NCBI GenBank assembly: GCA_034189125.1
Contig: JAXHVB010000101.1
Location: forward strand, 1 to 17,883
Length of the DNA: 17,883 nucleotides
Reading direction: 5' to 3'
Source of the DNA: UBA5862 sp002408105
Lineage (GTDB): Bacteria > Pseudomonadota > Gammaproteobacteria > Pseudomonadales > UBA5862
How positions within the stretch are numbered: position 1 is the stretch's first letter; the number at the start of each line of letters is the position of its first letter. The notes beneath the pieces were generated by a model. The model was not told where the DNA came from and made no database searches. It saw only the letters and a program-made list of their open reading frames with translations. Both the position numbers and the translations under genes were made by a program. Positions 1-7,268 of the stretch are shown piece by piece.

Positions 1-429
1 CTCGGGTACATTCGGTCGGCGGCTGTCCCCGGATGGAAGCTTCAACTGCCGAACGCACGGGTGGTTGCGGCCGCGGCGCGCAGTCAAACCACTTTGTTCA
101 TTCCGGCCTTCGATGTGGGCGCCCTTGGCACCGGCTGCGGCCTTGGCAGCACCACCCTCCATGCGGTCGACTACCGAACCGGGACACCAAGCCCGTTCGG
201 CGTGTTCGGTACCGATGCCAGCGTCGTGCAGAACAGCGCCCCCTTGGCGCTGCCGTCGATCACTGTGGCCGGCCTGTCGGCGGCGCCGCAGGTTTTCACG
301 GGGGACGGCGGAACCAGTCGAATTCTGATTCAGGAACAAAGCGGCGCGTTGACCGGAGTCGATGTGAATACGGGCCTCGGCGCCACCAGCGGGCGGCGCG
401 CTTGGCGTCGGCTTCTAACCCTGGACTGA
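1..429 (+). CDS. pilY1: PilY1-like type IV pilus tip/biogenesis protein, C-terminal end (5' truncated by window)
   Basis: This reading frame is open from base 1 and ends at a TGA at 427-429, giving 142 visible residues; the start lies upstream of the window. The visible text runs from GWKLQLPNARVVAAA through TLFIPAFDVGALGTGCGLGS to a short basic tail, GRRAWRRLLTLD. PilY1 proteins commonly end in this kind of post-propeller segment, with a Gly/Cys-containing 'complete data' region and a G-R-x-x-W-R tail. PilY1 is a large secreted or pilus-associated protein that, with minor pilins, primes pilus assembly and acts in adhesion and surface sensing. The identification rests on this tail plus the pilE gene 88 bp downstream, an order matching the Pseudomonas minor pilin cluster. 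The diagnostic beta-propeller and calcium site are outside the window, so the family call is likely but not certain. Confidence 0.72.
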   Translation, partial: LGYIRSAAVPGWKLQLPNARVVAAAARSQTTLFIPAFDVGALGTGCGLGSTTLHAVDYRTGTPSPFGVFGTDASVVQNSAPLALPSITVAGLSAAPQVFTGDGGTSRILIQEQSGALTGVDVNTGLGATSGRRAWRRLLTLD

Positions 430-490
430 GGCAAGTGTGGGGTTTTGCGGCCTGGTGCACGGACTCGGTCGGGCGGTGCGACACCCTGTA

Positions 491-511
491 CGGGCCCGCT
501 GTTGCTATACT
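491..511 (+). promoter_or_regulatory. Candidate pilE promoter (overlapping sigma-70 -10 and sigma-54-like elements)
   Basis: TATACT at 506-511 matches the sigma-70 -10 box in five of six positions, but no convincing -35 lies 16-18 bp upstream. The same stretch also holds GG at 492-493 and TTGCT at 502-506, so the GG and GC doublets are separated by the 10 bp typical of sigma-54 (-24/-12) promoters; the rest of the -24 element matches poorly. Either reading places the transcription start at about 517-518, on the pilE ATG. Confidence 0.35.
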
Positions 512-517
512 GCACGC

Positions 518-928
518 ATGAAACCTCACCAAGGCTTTTCATTGATGGAGTTGCTGATTGCCGTCGCCATCGTCGGCATTTTGGCGACCATTGCGTATCC
601 CGCCTACCAAGACAGCGTGATGCGCAGTCGCCGGGCGGATGCCAAAATTGCCCTCACCCAGGCCGCTGCGCAGCAAGAGAAGCGGTTCACCGAAACCTCT
701 TCTTATACCAGCAACATGGCCGAAATCGGCGGCGCCACCTCCCCGGAAAGCTTCTATAACCTCGCGGTTGCAGTCACCAATGGCGGCCTTGGCTTCACCC
801 TAACAGCAACACCGGCGGCGGGCAGCCCGCAGGCCAACGACAACAGTTGCGCGCAGTATCAACTCACCCACACGGGTGCCAAACTGGCATTCGATGCGGG
901 CGCCACCACATCGGTGAATTGCTGGTAG
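518..928 (+). CDS. pilE: Type IV minor pilin PilE
   Basis: This 136-residue type IV prepilin has a short basic leader, MKPHQG, cut by prepilin peptidase PilD before F7. The hydrophobic N-terminal helix then begins FSLMELLIAVAIVGILATIA, with Glu at mature position 5. That Glu is needed for assembly and N-methylation. The following YPAYQDSVMRSRRADAKIAL and the late cysteine pair C111/C135 (the D-region disulfide) fit the PilE-type minor pilin of Pseudomonas-like clusters. The ATG at 518 was chosen because it puts the leader immediately before the G/F cleavage site; an earlier in-frame start at 437 would add 27 residues and is unlikely. No Shine-Dalgarno sequence precedes the ATG. PilE lies 88 bp after pilY1, and in Pseudomonas both act in the tip complex that starts the pilus. 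Confidence 0.9.
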   Translation: MKPHQGFSLMELLIAVAIVGILATIAYPAYQDSVMRSRRADAKIALTQAAAQQEKRFTETSSYTSNMAEIGGATSPESFYNLAVAVTNGGLGFTLTATPAAGSPQANDNSCAQYQLTHTGAKLAFDAGATTSVNCW

Positions 929-1088
929 ACATCCGCTGCTTCGTTGCAGTCGCTTTCGCCTGTTCTATGACTCCCGCTACACTCTGTGTTGCGCCGTGCG
1001 GCAGCTCCGTCGCATGGGATGCGCGTGGCCTGCCTTCCCTGGGCTTGTTGCTGCGCGCTCGCAGGTGGTTGAGTAGCCAGAGTGGAAC

Positions 1089-2234
1089 GTGACTGATGTG
1101 ATTGTCGTGGGGGCTGGTGTGGTTGGGCTCACCACCGCGCTGGCCCTGCGGGCTGAAAACGCAACCGTCACCCTGGTGGATGAAGGCCGAGCCGACGGTA
1201 CCGCATCCTGGGCGGGTGGAGGCATCCTCTCGCCACTGTATCCGTGGCGTTATTCCCCCGCTGTGCACGCACTGGCTTTGGCAGGCGCCCGACTGCATCC
1301 GTGCCTTAGAGACACCCTGGTGGAACGCACTGGGATCGACCCTGAGCTCAGGCGCGACGGCCTGGTGGTGCTGGACGCTGAGGTACAGGCCGCTGGGCTT
1401 GCCTACGCTGAAGCCCAGGGGATTGATGTCTCGTCGGTCGGAATTGAACGATTGCGGGCGCTCTTGCCTGGATTGACCCCTGACTTGAAGCACGGGCTGT
1501 ACTTCCCTGAGGTTGCGACCGTGCGCAATCCGCGCCTGCTCTCGGCGCTGCGAGCCGCTTTGGAGGTGGACCCTGGGGTGCGCTTCGAACGCGCGCGGCG
1601 GGTTGAGCAGCTGGTGTTGCGCGGAGGGCGGGTTCAGGGTGTGGCCACCCCCAGCGGCAACCTGTGTGCAGACCGGGTGGTGTTGGCCTGTGGTGCCTGG
1701 GCGGGGCTGCTGGACCTTCCGGGTGGCCGTCTGCAGATCGTGCCCGTTCGTGGTCAGATGTTGCTGTTCCGCTTTTCTCCTCCGGCCCTCCAAGTTCCGG
1801 TGCTTTTTGAAGGCAGGTACCTGGTGCCCCGCAGCGATGGCCACCTGTTGGTCGGCAGCACCCTCGAGACGGCGGAATTTGACTCAGGCACAACCGCTGA
1901 GGCGGCAGCCGTGCTGGAGGAATTCGCCCGGCGCCTGTTTCCAATGGTATTTGAGGGCCAGGCTCCACTGCGCCATTGGGCGGGCCTGCGACCCGGATCC
2001 GCCGATGGCATCCCGTGGATCGGTCCCTGGCCGGAGACGCCGGGGTTGTACCTCAACGTCGGGCACTATCGGTACGGGCTGACCATGGCACCGGCCGCTG
2101 CGCGCCTGCTGGTTGAGTCGCTCATGGGGCGGGCCTCATCGTTTGGGCACGTGGCAGACTACGCCCCTGAAAACCGCCGATCGGCTACTCAAGGTCGAGC
2201 TTTTTCAGTCGGTACCGCAGCGCCCGAAAGCTGA
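1089..2234 (+). CDS. thiO: Glycine oxidase / FAD-dependent amino acid oxidase ThiO
   Basis: This 381-residue protein of the DAO family begins with a Rossmann FAD motif, VIVVGAGVVGLTTALAL (GxGxxG at residues 8-13). It is followed by a GTASWAGGGILSPLYPW segment typical of ThiO and a C-terminal LRPGSADGIPWIGP then GHYRYGLTMAPA block that closes the FAD site. ThiO oxidises glycine to iminoglycine for the thiazole half of thiamine; related members act on sarcosine or D-amino acids, so the exact substrate is not fixed by sequence. The start is GTG at 1089, which puts the GxGxxG at the expected distance. The gene sits between pilE and pilR, as in Pseudomonas. Its natural end seems to be near ADYAPENRR; the last 17 residues are read from DNA that is nearly all antisense to the 3' end of pilR. 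The 160 bp between pilE and thiO hold no gene and no recognisable TPP riboswitch. Confidence 0.88.
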   Translation: MTDVIVVGAGVVGLTTALALRAENATVTLVDEGRADGTASWAGGGILSPLYPWRYSPAVHALALAGARLHPCLRDTLVERTGIDPELRRDGLVVLDAEVQAAGLAYAEAQGIDVSSVGIERLRALLPGLTPDLKHGLYFPEVATVRNPRLLSALRAALEVDPGVRFERARRVEQLVLRGGRVQGVATPSGNLCADRVVLACGAWAGLLDLPGGRLQIVPVRGQMLLFRFSPPALQVPVLFEGRYLVPRSDGHLLVGSTLETAEFDSGTTAEAAAVLEEFARRLFPMVFEGQAPLRHWAGLRPGSADGIPWIGPWPETPGLYLNVGHYRYGLTMAPAAARLLVESLMGRASSFGHVADYAPENRRSATQGRAFSVGTAAPES

Positions 2235-3582
2235 TGCCGAGCCGTTTGGCGGCTTGGGTTTTGTTCCAGCGGGTTTCCTCAAGGGCCTTCAGAATGGCTT
2301 GTTTTTCGATGGCTTCGAGGTAGCTTTCGAGCGAGCCTTCGGCGCCGGCACGGCCTGGTGGTTCGGCAGCTGGAGCCGGGGACTCGATGGCGGGTTCTTC
2401 GCCCGCTTCGGCGGCCACGCCGCCCGGCGTCAACTGCAGGTCACCCGCGGTGATGCGTCCCTGTTCGCAAAGCGCGAAAGCCCGTTCGAGGGTGTTTTCC
2501 AGCTCCCGGACATTGCCCGGAAAACTGTGGCTCTGCAGGGCCGCGATCGCGCCGTCGCTGATTTGCGGTGCGTCGGCATGGTAGTCCCGGGCGATCCGTT
2601 TCAATAGCGTGCGTGCCAACAGGGGAATGTCTTCCCGCCGTTCGCGTAGGCTGGGCATACGCAGCTCAATGACGTGGATGCGGTAAAACAAGTCCTCTCG
2701 GAATGAGCCCTGCTCGACGTTGCGCCTCAGGTCCTGGTGGGTCGCGCTCAGGATGCGCGCGTCGATGGGGGTTTCCTGGTGCGCTCCAACCGGTCGCACC
2801 TTTTTTTCCTGAATCGCCCGCAACAGCTTCACCTGCATGGCCAAGGGCAGGTCAGCCACCTCATCCAGAAACAAGGTGCCGCCCTGGGCGGCGGCGAACA
2901 GGCCGGGCTTGTCTTCGACAGCCCCGCTAAAACTGCCTTTTTTGTGGCCAAAGAACTCGCTTTCCATCAACTCGGTTGGAATGGCCCCACAGTTGACCGG
3001 TACGAAGGGGCCCTCGGCTCGGGGGCCAAGGTCATGTAGCAAATGCGCGACCACCTCCTTGCCGGTCCCGGACTCTCCGTGGATGTGGATTGGGGCTTGG
3101 CTGCGGGCCAGTTTTTGAATCTGTTGGCGCAGCTCACGAATCACCGGGGCGTCGCCAATCAGCCGGCGCACTGCCAAATCGGCGTGGCCGTTGCCTGTCA
3201 GCTTCGACAGTTCAAGGGCTTGGGACACCAGGTCACGCAGTTGCTGCAACTGCACCGGCTTCGAGAGAAAGTCAAAAGCCCCAGCCTTCAGCGCGGATAT
3301 CGCACTGTCCATGTTGCCGTAGGCAGTGATGACCGCCACCGCTGTGTCGGGCTGGTGCTGTTGGATGGTTTCAACCACTTGGATGCCGTCGCCGTCCGGC
3401 AGGCGCAGGTCGGTCAGGCACAGGTCGAAGTGCTCCTTGAGAATCAATTCCCGCGCTTCGACCAGGTTCTCGGCACCGAAGCAGCGCAGTCCCATCTGCG
3501 ACAGCGTCACCGCCACCAGTTCGCGGAGGTCTGGTTCGTCGTCAACGATCAGAACGCGTTTATCGGTTTTGACGTCGGCCAT
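2185..3582 (-). CDS. pilR: Type IV pilus response regulator PilR (sigma-54 activator)
   Basis: This 465-residue NtrC-family activator starts at the ATG of MADVKTDKRVLIVDDEPD. A receiver domain (about 8-125) has acidic D14/D15, phosphoacceptor D58 and conserved K108. A sigma-54 AAA+ domain (about 140-375) has Walker A GESGTGKE at 169-176 and a Walker B in GGTLFLDEVADL. A C-terminal Fis-type helix-turn-helix (about 425-465) ends RALRYRLKKLDLE, very typical of PilR. PilR activates sigma-54 transcription of the major pilin gene once phosphorylated by PilS. The sigma-54 contact loop reads GSFSGA (216-221), where the family has GAFTGA and Pseudomonas PilR has GSFTGA. The start lies 2 bp after the pilS stop (TGACAATG), which implies translational coupling. 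Its 3' end overlaps thiO by 50 bp tail to tail. A longer in-frame reading to 3705 runs antisense-free through pilS coding DNA and is not a real start. Confidence 0.95.
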   Translation of the reverse strand: MADVKTDKRVLIVDDEPDLRELVAVTLSQMGLRCFGAENLVEARELILKEHFDLCLTDLRLPDGDGIQVVETIQQHQPDTAVAVITAYGNMDSAISALKAGAFDFLSKPVQLQQLRDLVSQALELSKLTGNGHADLAVRRLIGDAPVIRELRQQIQKLARSQAPIHIHGESGTGKEVVAHLLHDLGPRAEGPFVPVNCGAIPTELMESEFFGHKKGSFSGAVEDKPGLFAAAQGGTLFLDEVADLPLAMQVKLLRAIQEKKVRPVGAHQETPIDARILSATHQDLRRNVEQGSFREDLFYRIHVIELRMPSLRERREDIPLLARTLLKRIARDYHADAPQISDGAIAALQSHSFPGNVRELENTLERAFALCEQGRITAGDLQLTPGGVAAEAGEEPAIESPAPAAEPPGRAGAEGSLESYLEAIEKQAILKALEETRWNKTQAAKRLGISFRALRYRLKKLDLE

Positions 3583-3584
3583 TG

Positions 3585-5246
3585 TCAGTGTCTCGTGCCC
3601 GCTGTGGTGCCCCTGTACCTGTCGGGATGACTGAATGTGATACGAAAGCAGGCCCCGCCCCCAGCGCTGGGTTGGTACTGCAGGTGGGCCTGGTTGGCCT
3701 GGCACAGTTCTCTGGCAAGGAAAAGGCCGAGACCAGTGCCACTGTGTTCGGTGGTGTGAAAGGGCTCGAAGAGGGAGTGCAGTGCATCGGCGGCCACCCC
3801 GGGTCCTGTATCCGAAACTTCAAGATAGGGCAGTTGCAGTCGGGCGTCGATACCCGCTTTGAGGGACACGCGCTCAGATGAGTGGTTGCTGCGGCTGTAG
3901 CGCAGCCCGTTGTCAACCAGGTTGGTGAGCACCTGGCGCAACTGGCTGGGGTCCACATTCACGTGGGCGTCGTCGGGCTCGACTTGGATGGGCAGCTCCG
4001 CGTCGGGATCGATCTGCTCCCGGTAGTCCGCCACGAATTCCTCGAGCCACCTGCGCAGTGCAAGGTTCTGGGGGTGGGGCGGCGACCGGCGTGACAGACT
4101 CAGGACGCTTTCGATGATCGCGTTCATGCGCTCGCAGTTGGTGACGATGATGTGCGTCAGGCGGTCGAGGTTGTTGCGTTCGGGGGCGTCAGCGATCAAT
4201 TGGGCGGCGTGGCTGACGGCACTCAGTGGGTTGCGGATTTCGTGCGCGATGCTTGCGCTCAGGCGACCGAGTGATGCCAGTTTGAGGTGCTGTGCCTGCT
4301 GGGCGAGCAGCGCGTGGTCTTCCAAAAACACCAATACGTCAGCGCTCGGGTCGTCACCCAACGGGGCAAAGTTCACCTCCAGTTCGGGAGCGCCGTGCTG
4401 GGCCGCGAGGTTGGCCGGCTGGCGCTGTGGCGCGGATTGCCACGTGCGAAAGCGCTCCCACAAAGCTGGAGCGAAGTGGGGTACCGGGGGGGGCGAGTCG
4501 ACAGGGACTTGCAGCCAGGCGGCGGCGGCTTGGTTGATGGTTCTGACCTGTCCTTGGGCATCGATCACCAGAATGCCGGTGCGCATGCGCTGCACAATCG
4601 ATTGGTTCAGGCTCTGTAGGTCGGCGATGTCGCGCGCCTGTTGGGCCGTGAGCACATCGCTGCTGCGAATGCGTTGCGTCAGGTACTGCATGGTCAGCGC
4701 AGTGATGAAGTAAAGCGCGCCGAGAATCCCGGCCTGAAAAAAGTCAGCACTTTGGGTGTCACCGCCCGCCCAGTGCAGGTAAATCTCCGCGGCCATGACT
4801 TCCAGGGTGGCAATGGCGGCCAGCAGTTGACCGATCCGCCCGCTCCAGATCATGTTGCCGCTGGCGACGGTGATCAGGTTGAGGGTTCCGAGCCCACTCG
4901 CCACGCCACCGCTCACCGTCATCAGGGTGCTGATGACCAGGGTGTCCAGCGACAAAAAAACGAATCCCCGCAGCAAAGTTGTCGGGTCTTGTGAAGGGCG
5001 GTTGACCAGCGGAACGAAGAGGGCGCCGGCGAGGTACAGCAGTGCGATGCCAAGGAACAGCATTGGCGCGGTCATGCCGACTTCCCGAACGCTCAAATCG
5101 CCGAGGATGGTCAGCGCCAGCACGACCGCCAGCACGATCCGGTAAAAGTCGTACACGCGCATGATGCGCTGGTTCAGCCGTCGGCTCAGTGCGGTCGCGT
5201 CAGGGGCTGCGGGTGTGGTGTCAGTGGGATTCGAGGTATTGGTCAC
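3585..5246 (-). CDS. pilS: Type IV pilus sensor histidine kinase PilS
   Basis: This 553-residue protein is an inner-membrane sensor kinase. The N-terminal part (about 30-190) holds several hydrophobic segments, consistent with the six membrane helices of PilS. A linker/PAS-like region (about 205-310) includes MRTGILVIDAQGQVRTIN. The kinase core has H335 in SIAHEIRNPLSAVSHAAQ, an N box around N442-N446, a G1 box DTGPG at 479-483 and a G2 box GTGLG at 503-507. PilS phosphorylates PilR and, in Pseudomonas, senses pilin levels in the membrane. The GTG at 5246 was chosen because Pseudomonas PilS also has a short N-terminus before an RIL/RIM-R-Y motif, here RIMRVYDFY. This start overlaps the upstream PP0621-type gene by 26 bp. 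The start has no clear Shine-Dalgarno sequence, so translation is probably coupled; the exact start is the weakest part of the call. Confidence 0.93.
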   Translation of the reverse strand: MTNTSNPTDTTPAAPDATALSRRLNQRIMRVYDFYRIVLAVVLALTILGDLSVREVGMTAPMLFLGIALLYLAGALFVPLVNRPSQDPTTLLRGFVFLSLDTLVISTLMTVSGGVASGLGTLNLITVASGNMIWSGRIGQLLAAIATLEVMAAEIYLHWAGGDTQSADFFQAGILGALYFITALTMQYLTQRIRSSDVLTAQQARDIADLQSLNQSIVQRMRTGILVIDAQGQVRTINQAAAAWLQVPVDSPPPVPHFAPALWERFRTWQSAPQRQPANLAAQHGAPELEVNFAPLGDDPSADVLVFLEDHALLAQQAQHLKLASLGRLSASIAHEIRNPLSAVSHAAQLIADAPERNNLDRLTHIIVTNCERMNAIIESVLSLSRRSPPHPQNLALRRWLEEFVADYREQIDPDAELPIQVEPDDAHVNVDPSQLRQVLTNLVDNGLRYSRSNHSSERVSLKAGIDARLQLPYLEVSDTGPGVAADALHSLFEPFHTTEHSGTGLGLFLARELCQANQAHLQYQPSAGGGACFRITFSHPDRYRGTTAGTRH

Positions 5247-5445
5247 GGTGACCGGGGGTGCAAAACCAGTGCTGCTCGGCGCGAATGGCGGCGCTGCGTG
5301 GAACGTGCAGGGCGCACTGGGCGCACCGCACAGTTTCGGTTGTGTGCGACTCGATTCGGCGGGCGCGCCGACTGCGTTGCACACCGCGCCACGCCCATGC
5401 CAGTGCGATGCATAAAACAACGAAGAGGAGCAAGCGAACGAGCAT
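5221..5445 (-). CDS. PP0621-family small membrane protein with zinc-ribbon-like motif
   Basis: This 74-residue protein begins with one hydrophobic segment, MLVRLLLFVVLCIALAWAW, followed by a very basic stretch (RGVQRSRRARR). It ends in a compact Cys/His motif: VRCAQCALHVPRSAAI, then FCTPGHRDQYL. The C-x2-C plus later C-x3-H spacing fits a small zinc ribbon facing the cytoplasm. Proteins of this build are known as the PP0621 family and are often encoded immediately upstream of pilS in gammaproteobacteria; their function is not known to me. The gene is first in a three-gene minus-strand run with pilS and pilR, and its TGA lies inside the start of pilS (26-bp overlap). A role in PilS signalling or pilus control is inferred from position only. 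Confidence 0.82.
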   Translation of the reverse strand: MLVRLLLFVVLCIALAWAWRGVQRSRRARRIESHTTETVRCAQCALHVPRSAAIRAEQHWFCTPGHRDQYLESH

Positions 5446-5491
5446 GAAGACTTTGTAGCCTGGTGAGGCCCCAGCAAGGCCGCATGGTAAA

Positions 5492-5520
5492 TTTCGCGCC
5501 AGGGCGAGACTCTTTACAAT
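5492..5520 (+). promoter_or_regulatory. Candidate nadE promoter
   Basis: TACAAT at 5515-5520 matches the -10 consensus in five of six positions. A weak TTTCGC (5492-5497) lies 17 bp upstream as the -35. The site falls in the 125-bp divergent gap between the PP0621-type gene and nadE. The -10 is good, the -35 poor. Confidence 0.4.
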
Positions 5521-5570
5521 AAATCATGCTGGCTGCGTTGTGCCAGCCCGGTCGGACGAGGAGCGACCTC

Positions 5571-7268
5571 ATGCCAAAAACTCTGCGGGTGGCAATGGCC
5601 CAAATCAACACGCTGGTGGGCGATATCCGCGGCAATACCGAGCAGGTGATGGCGATCGCCCGGCGCTCACAGGAGATCGGTGCCCAGGTCGTGGTGTTCC
5701 CCGAACTGACCTTGAGCGGTTATCCACCGGAAGATCTGCTGCTGCGCGCTTCGATGCAGCTGCGGGTCGAGGCTGCGCTTGAGCGGTTGCAGGTGTTTTC
5801 TGGGCAGGAGCCCGCCTGCCGGGGTGTGGACCTCGTCGTGGGTTTTCCTTTCAGTGAGGCCGGCAAACGCTACAACATGGCCGCGGTGTACCGCGATGGC
5901 GTCTGCGTGGCCCGCTACAAAAAGCAGAAGCTGCCGAACTACCAGGTGTTCGATGAGATGCGGTACTTCGATGCCGGAGATTCCCCTTGTGTGTATGAGC
6001 ACGATGGGGTGCGCATAGGAATCACCATTTGTGAAGACATGTGGGTCGAAGGCCCGGTGCGACAAGCCGCGGCCGCTGGCGCCCAGGTGATGCTCAACCT
6101 CAACGCGTCGCCGTTTCACCTGCACAAGGAGCTGGAGCGACGCGAGTTGCTTGCCCTCCGGGCCGTAGAGAACAACCTGCCCATCGTGTACGTCAACCAG
6201 GTGGGCGGCCAGGATGAGCTGGTCTTCGACGGAGGGTCCATGGTCATGGACAGGCACGGGGAGTGCCGGGTATCCCTGCCCAGTTTCGAGACTGCGGTGG
6301 GCACCGTCGATATCGCCTGCAACAGCCATTGCGAAATCTTGAGTTTGAGCCGTGCCGCGGAGCGGGGTGTTGAAGCCACGCTGTATGACGCCTTGGTATT
6401 GGGGGTCCGAGACTATGTCGAGCGCAACCGGTTTCGGGGCATCGTGGTGGGGCTGTCCGGTGGGATCGACTCGGCGCTGACCCTTGCGATCGCGGCCGAT
6501 GCCATCGGTCCAGAGCGGGTCGAGGCGGTGATGATGCCGTTTCGGTACACATCGGACATGAGCATTGAAGACGCTGAGGCAGAGGCACGGGCCCTCGGTG
6601 TGCGCTACGGGACGATCTCGATCGAGCCCATGTTCGACGCATTCATGGCGGGACTTGCCGATGAGTTTTCCGGATTGTCCGCGGACACCACTGAAGAGAA
6701 CCTGCAGGCGCGCTGCCGCGGTGTGTTGCTCATGGCCATCTCCAACAAAAAGGGCGCGATGGTCTTGAGTACCGGCAACAAGAGCGAGATGGCTGTGGGG
6801 TACAGCACCCTGTACGGTGACCTGGTGGGTGGCTTTGCCGTGCTCAAGGATGTCCCCAAGACCATGGTGTTTCGCCTCGCCGGCTACCGGAACGAAATTG
6901 CCCCAGTGATCCCCGAGCGTGTCATCAGCCGCCCGCCTTCCGCGGAACTGCGGCCGGATCAACGAGACGAAGACAGCCTGCCGCCGTATGACCTGCTGGA
7001 TGCGATTTTGGAACTTTACATTGAGAAAGACTGCAGCGCAGATGTGATCGTGGCCAAGGGCTACGATCGCCAGGTCGTGCACCGGGTCATCCGCATGGTG
7101 GACACCAATGAGTACAAACGCAGGCAGGCGCCGATCGGGGTGCGCGTCAGTCAGCGGGCCTTTGGGCGCGACCGGCGCTACCCCATCACGTCCGGCTGGG
7201 ACATCGCCGATGAGATCGTTTGGAAAGACGGCGGGGGTGCCGGCGCCACTTCCTCTTCTGCCGACTGA
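5571..7268 (+). CDS. nadE: Glutamine-dependent NAD+ synthetase
   Basis: This 565-residue two-domain enzyme makes NAD+ from deamido-NAD+, ATP and glutamine in the last step of NAD biosynthesis. The N-terminal nitrilase-type amidase (about 5-265) carries the Glu-Lys-Cys triad: E45 in VVVFPELTLSGYP, K120 in YKKQKLPNYQ and C154 in GITICEDMW. It releases ammonia from glutamine. The C-terminal synthetase (about 280-545) has the PP-loop GLSGGIDSALT, and STGNKSEMAVGYSTLYGD follows later. The ATG at 5571 was chosen over one at 5526 because GAGGAG lies just before it and because MPKTLRVAMAQIN is the usual family start. The conserved end is near RRYPITSG; about 20 further residues are read from DNA antisense to bamD, giving a 91-bp convergent overlap. 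Confidence 0.95.
   Translation: MPKTLRVAMAQINTLVGDIRGNTEQVMAIARRSQEIGAQVVVFPELTLSGYPPEDLLLRASMQLRVEAALERLQVFSGQEPACRGVDLVVGFPFSEAGKRYNMAAVYRDGVCVARYKKQKLPNYQVFDEMRYFDAGDSPCVYEHDGVRIGITICEDMWVEGPVRQAAAAGAQVMLNLNASPFHLHKELERRELLALRAVENNLPIVYVNQVGGQDELVFDGGSMVMDRHGECRVSLPSFETAVGTVDIACNSHCEILSLSRAAERGVEATLYDALVLGVRDYVERNRFRGIVVGLSGGIDSALTLAIAADAIGPERVEAVMMPFRYTSDMSIEDAEAEARALGVRYGTISIEPMFDAFMAGLADEFSGLSADTTEENLQARCRGVLLMAISNKKGAMVLSTGNKSEMAVGYSTLYGDLVGGFAVLKDVPKTMVFRLAGYRNEIAPVIPERVISRPPSAELRPDQRDEDSLPPYDLLDAILELYIEKDCSADVIVAKGYDRQVVHRVIRMVDTNEYKRRQAPIGVRVSQRAFGRDRRYPITSGWDIADEIVWKDGGGAGATSSSAD

Noticed and set aside
929..1088. Possible TPP riboswitch before thiO
   Set aside because: The conserved CUGAGA and other core elements are absent; only a weak TACACT -10-like box is present.
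5667..7082. 471-codon open frame antisense to nadE
   Set aside because: His/Gln/Arg-rich text typical of antisense shadows; nadE motifs are complete on the other strand.
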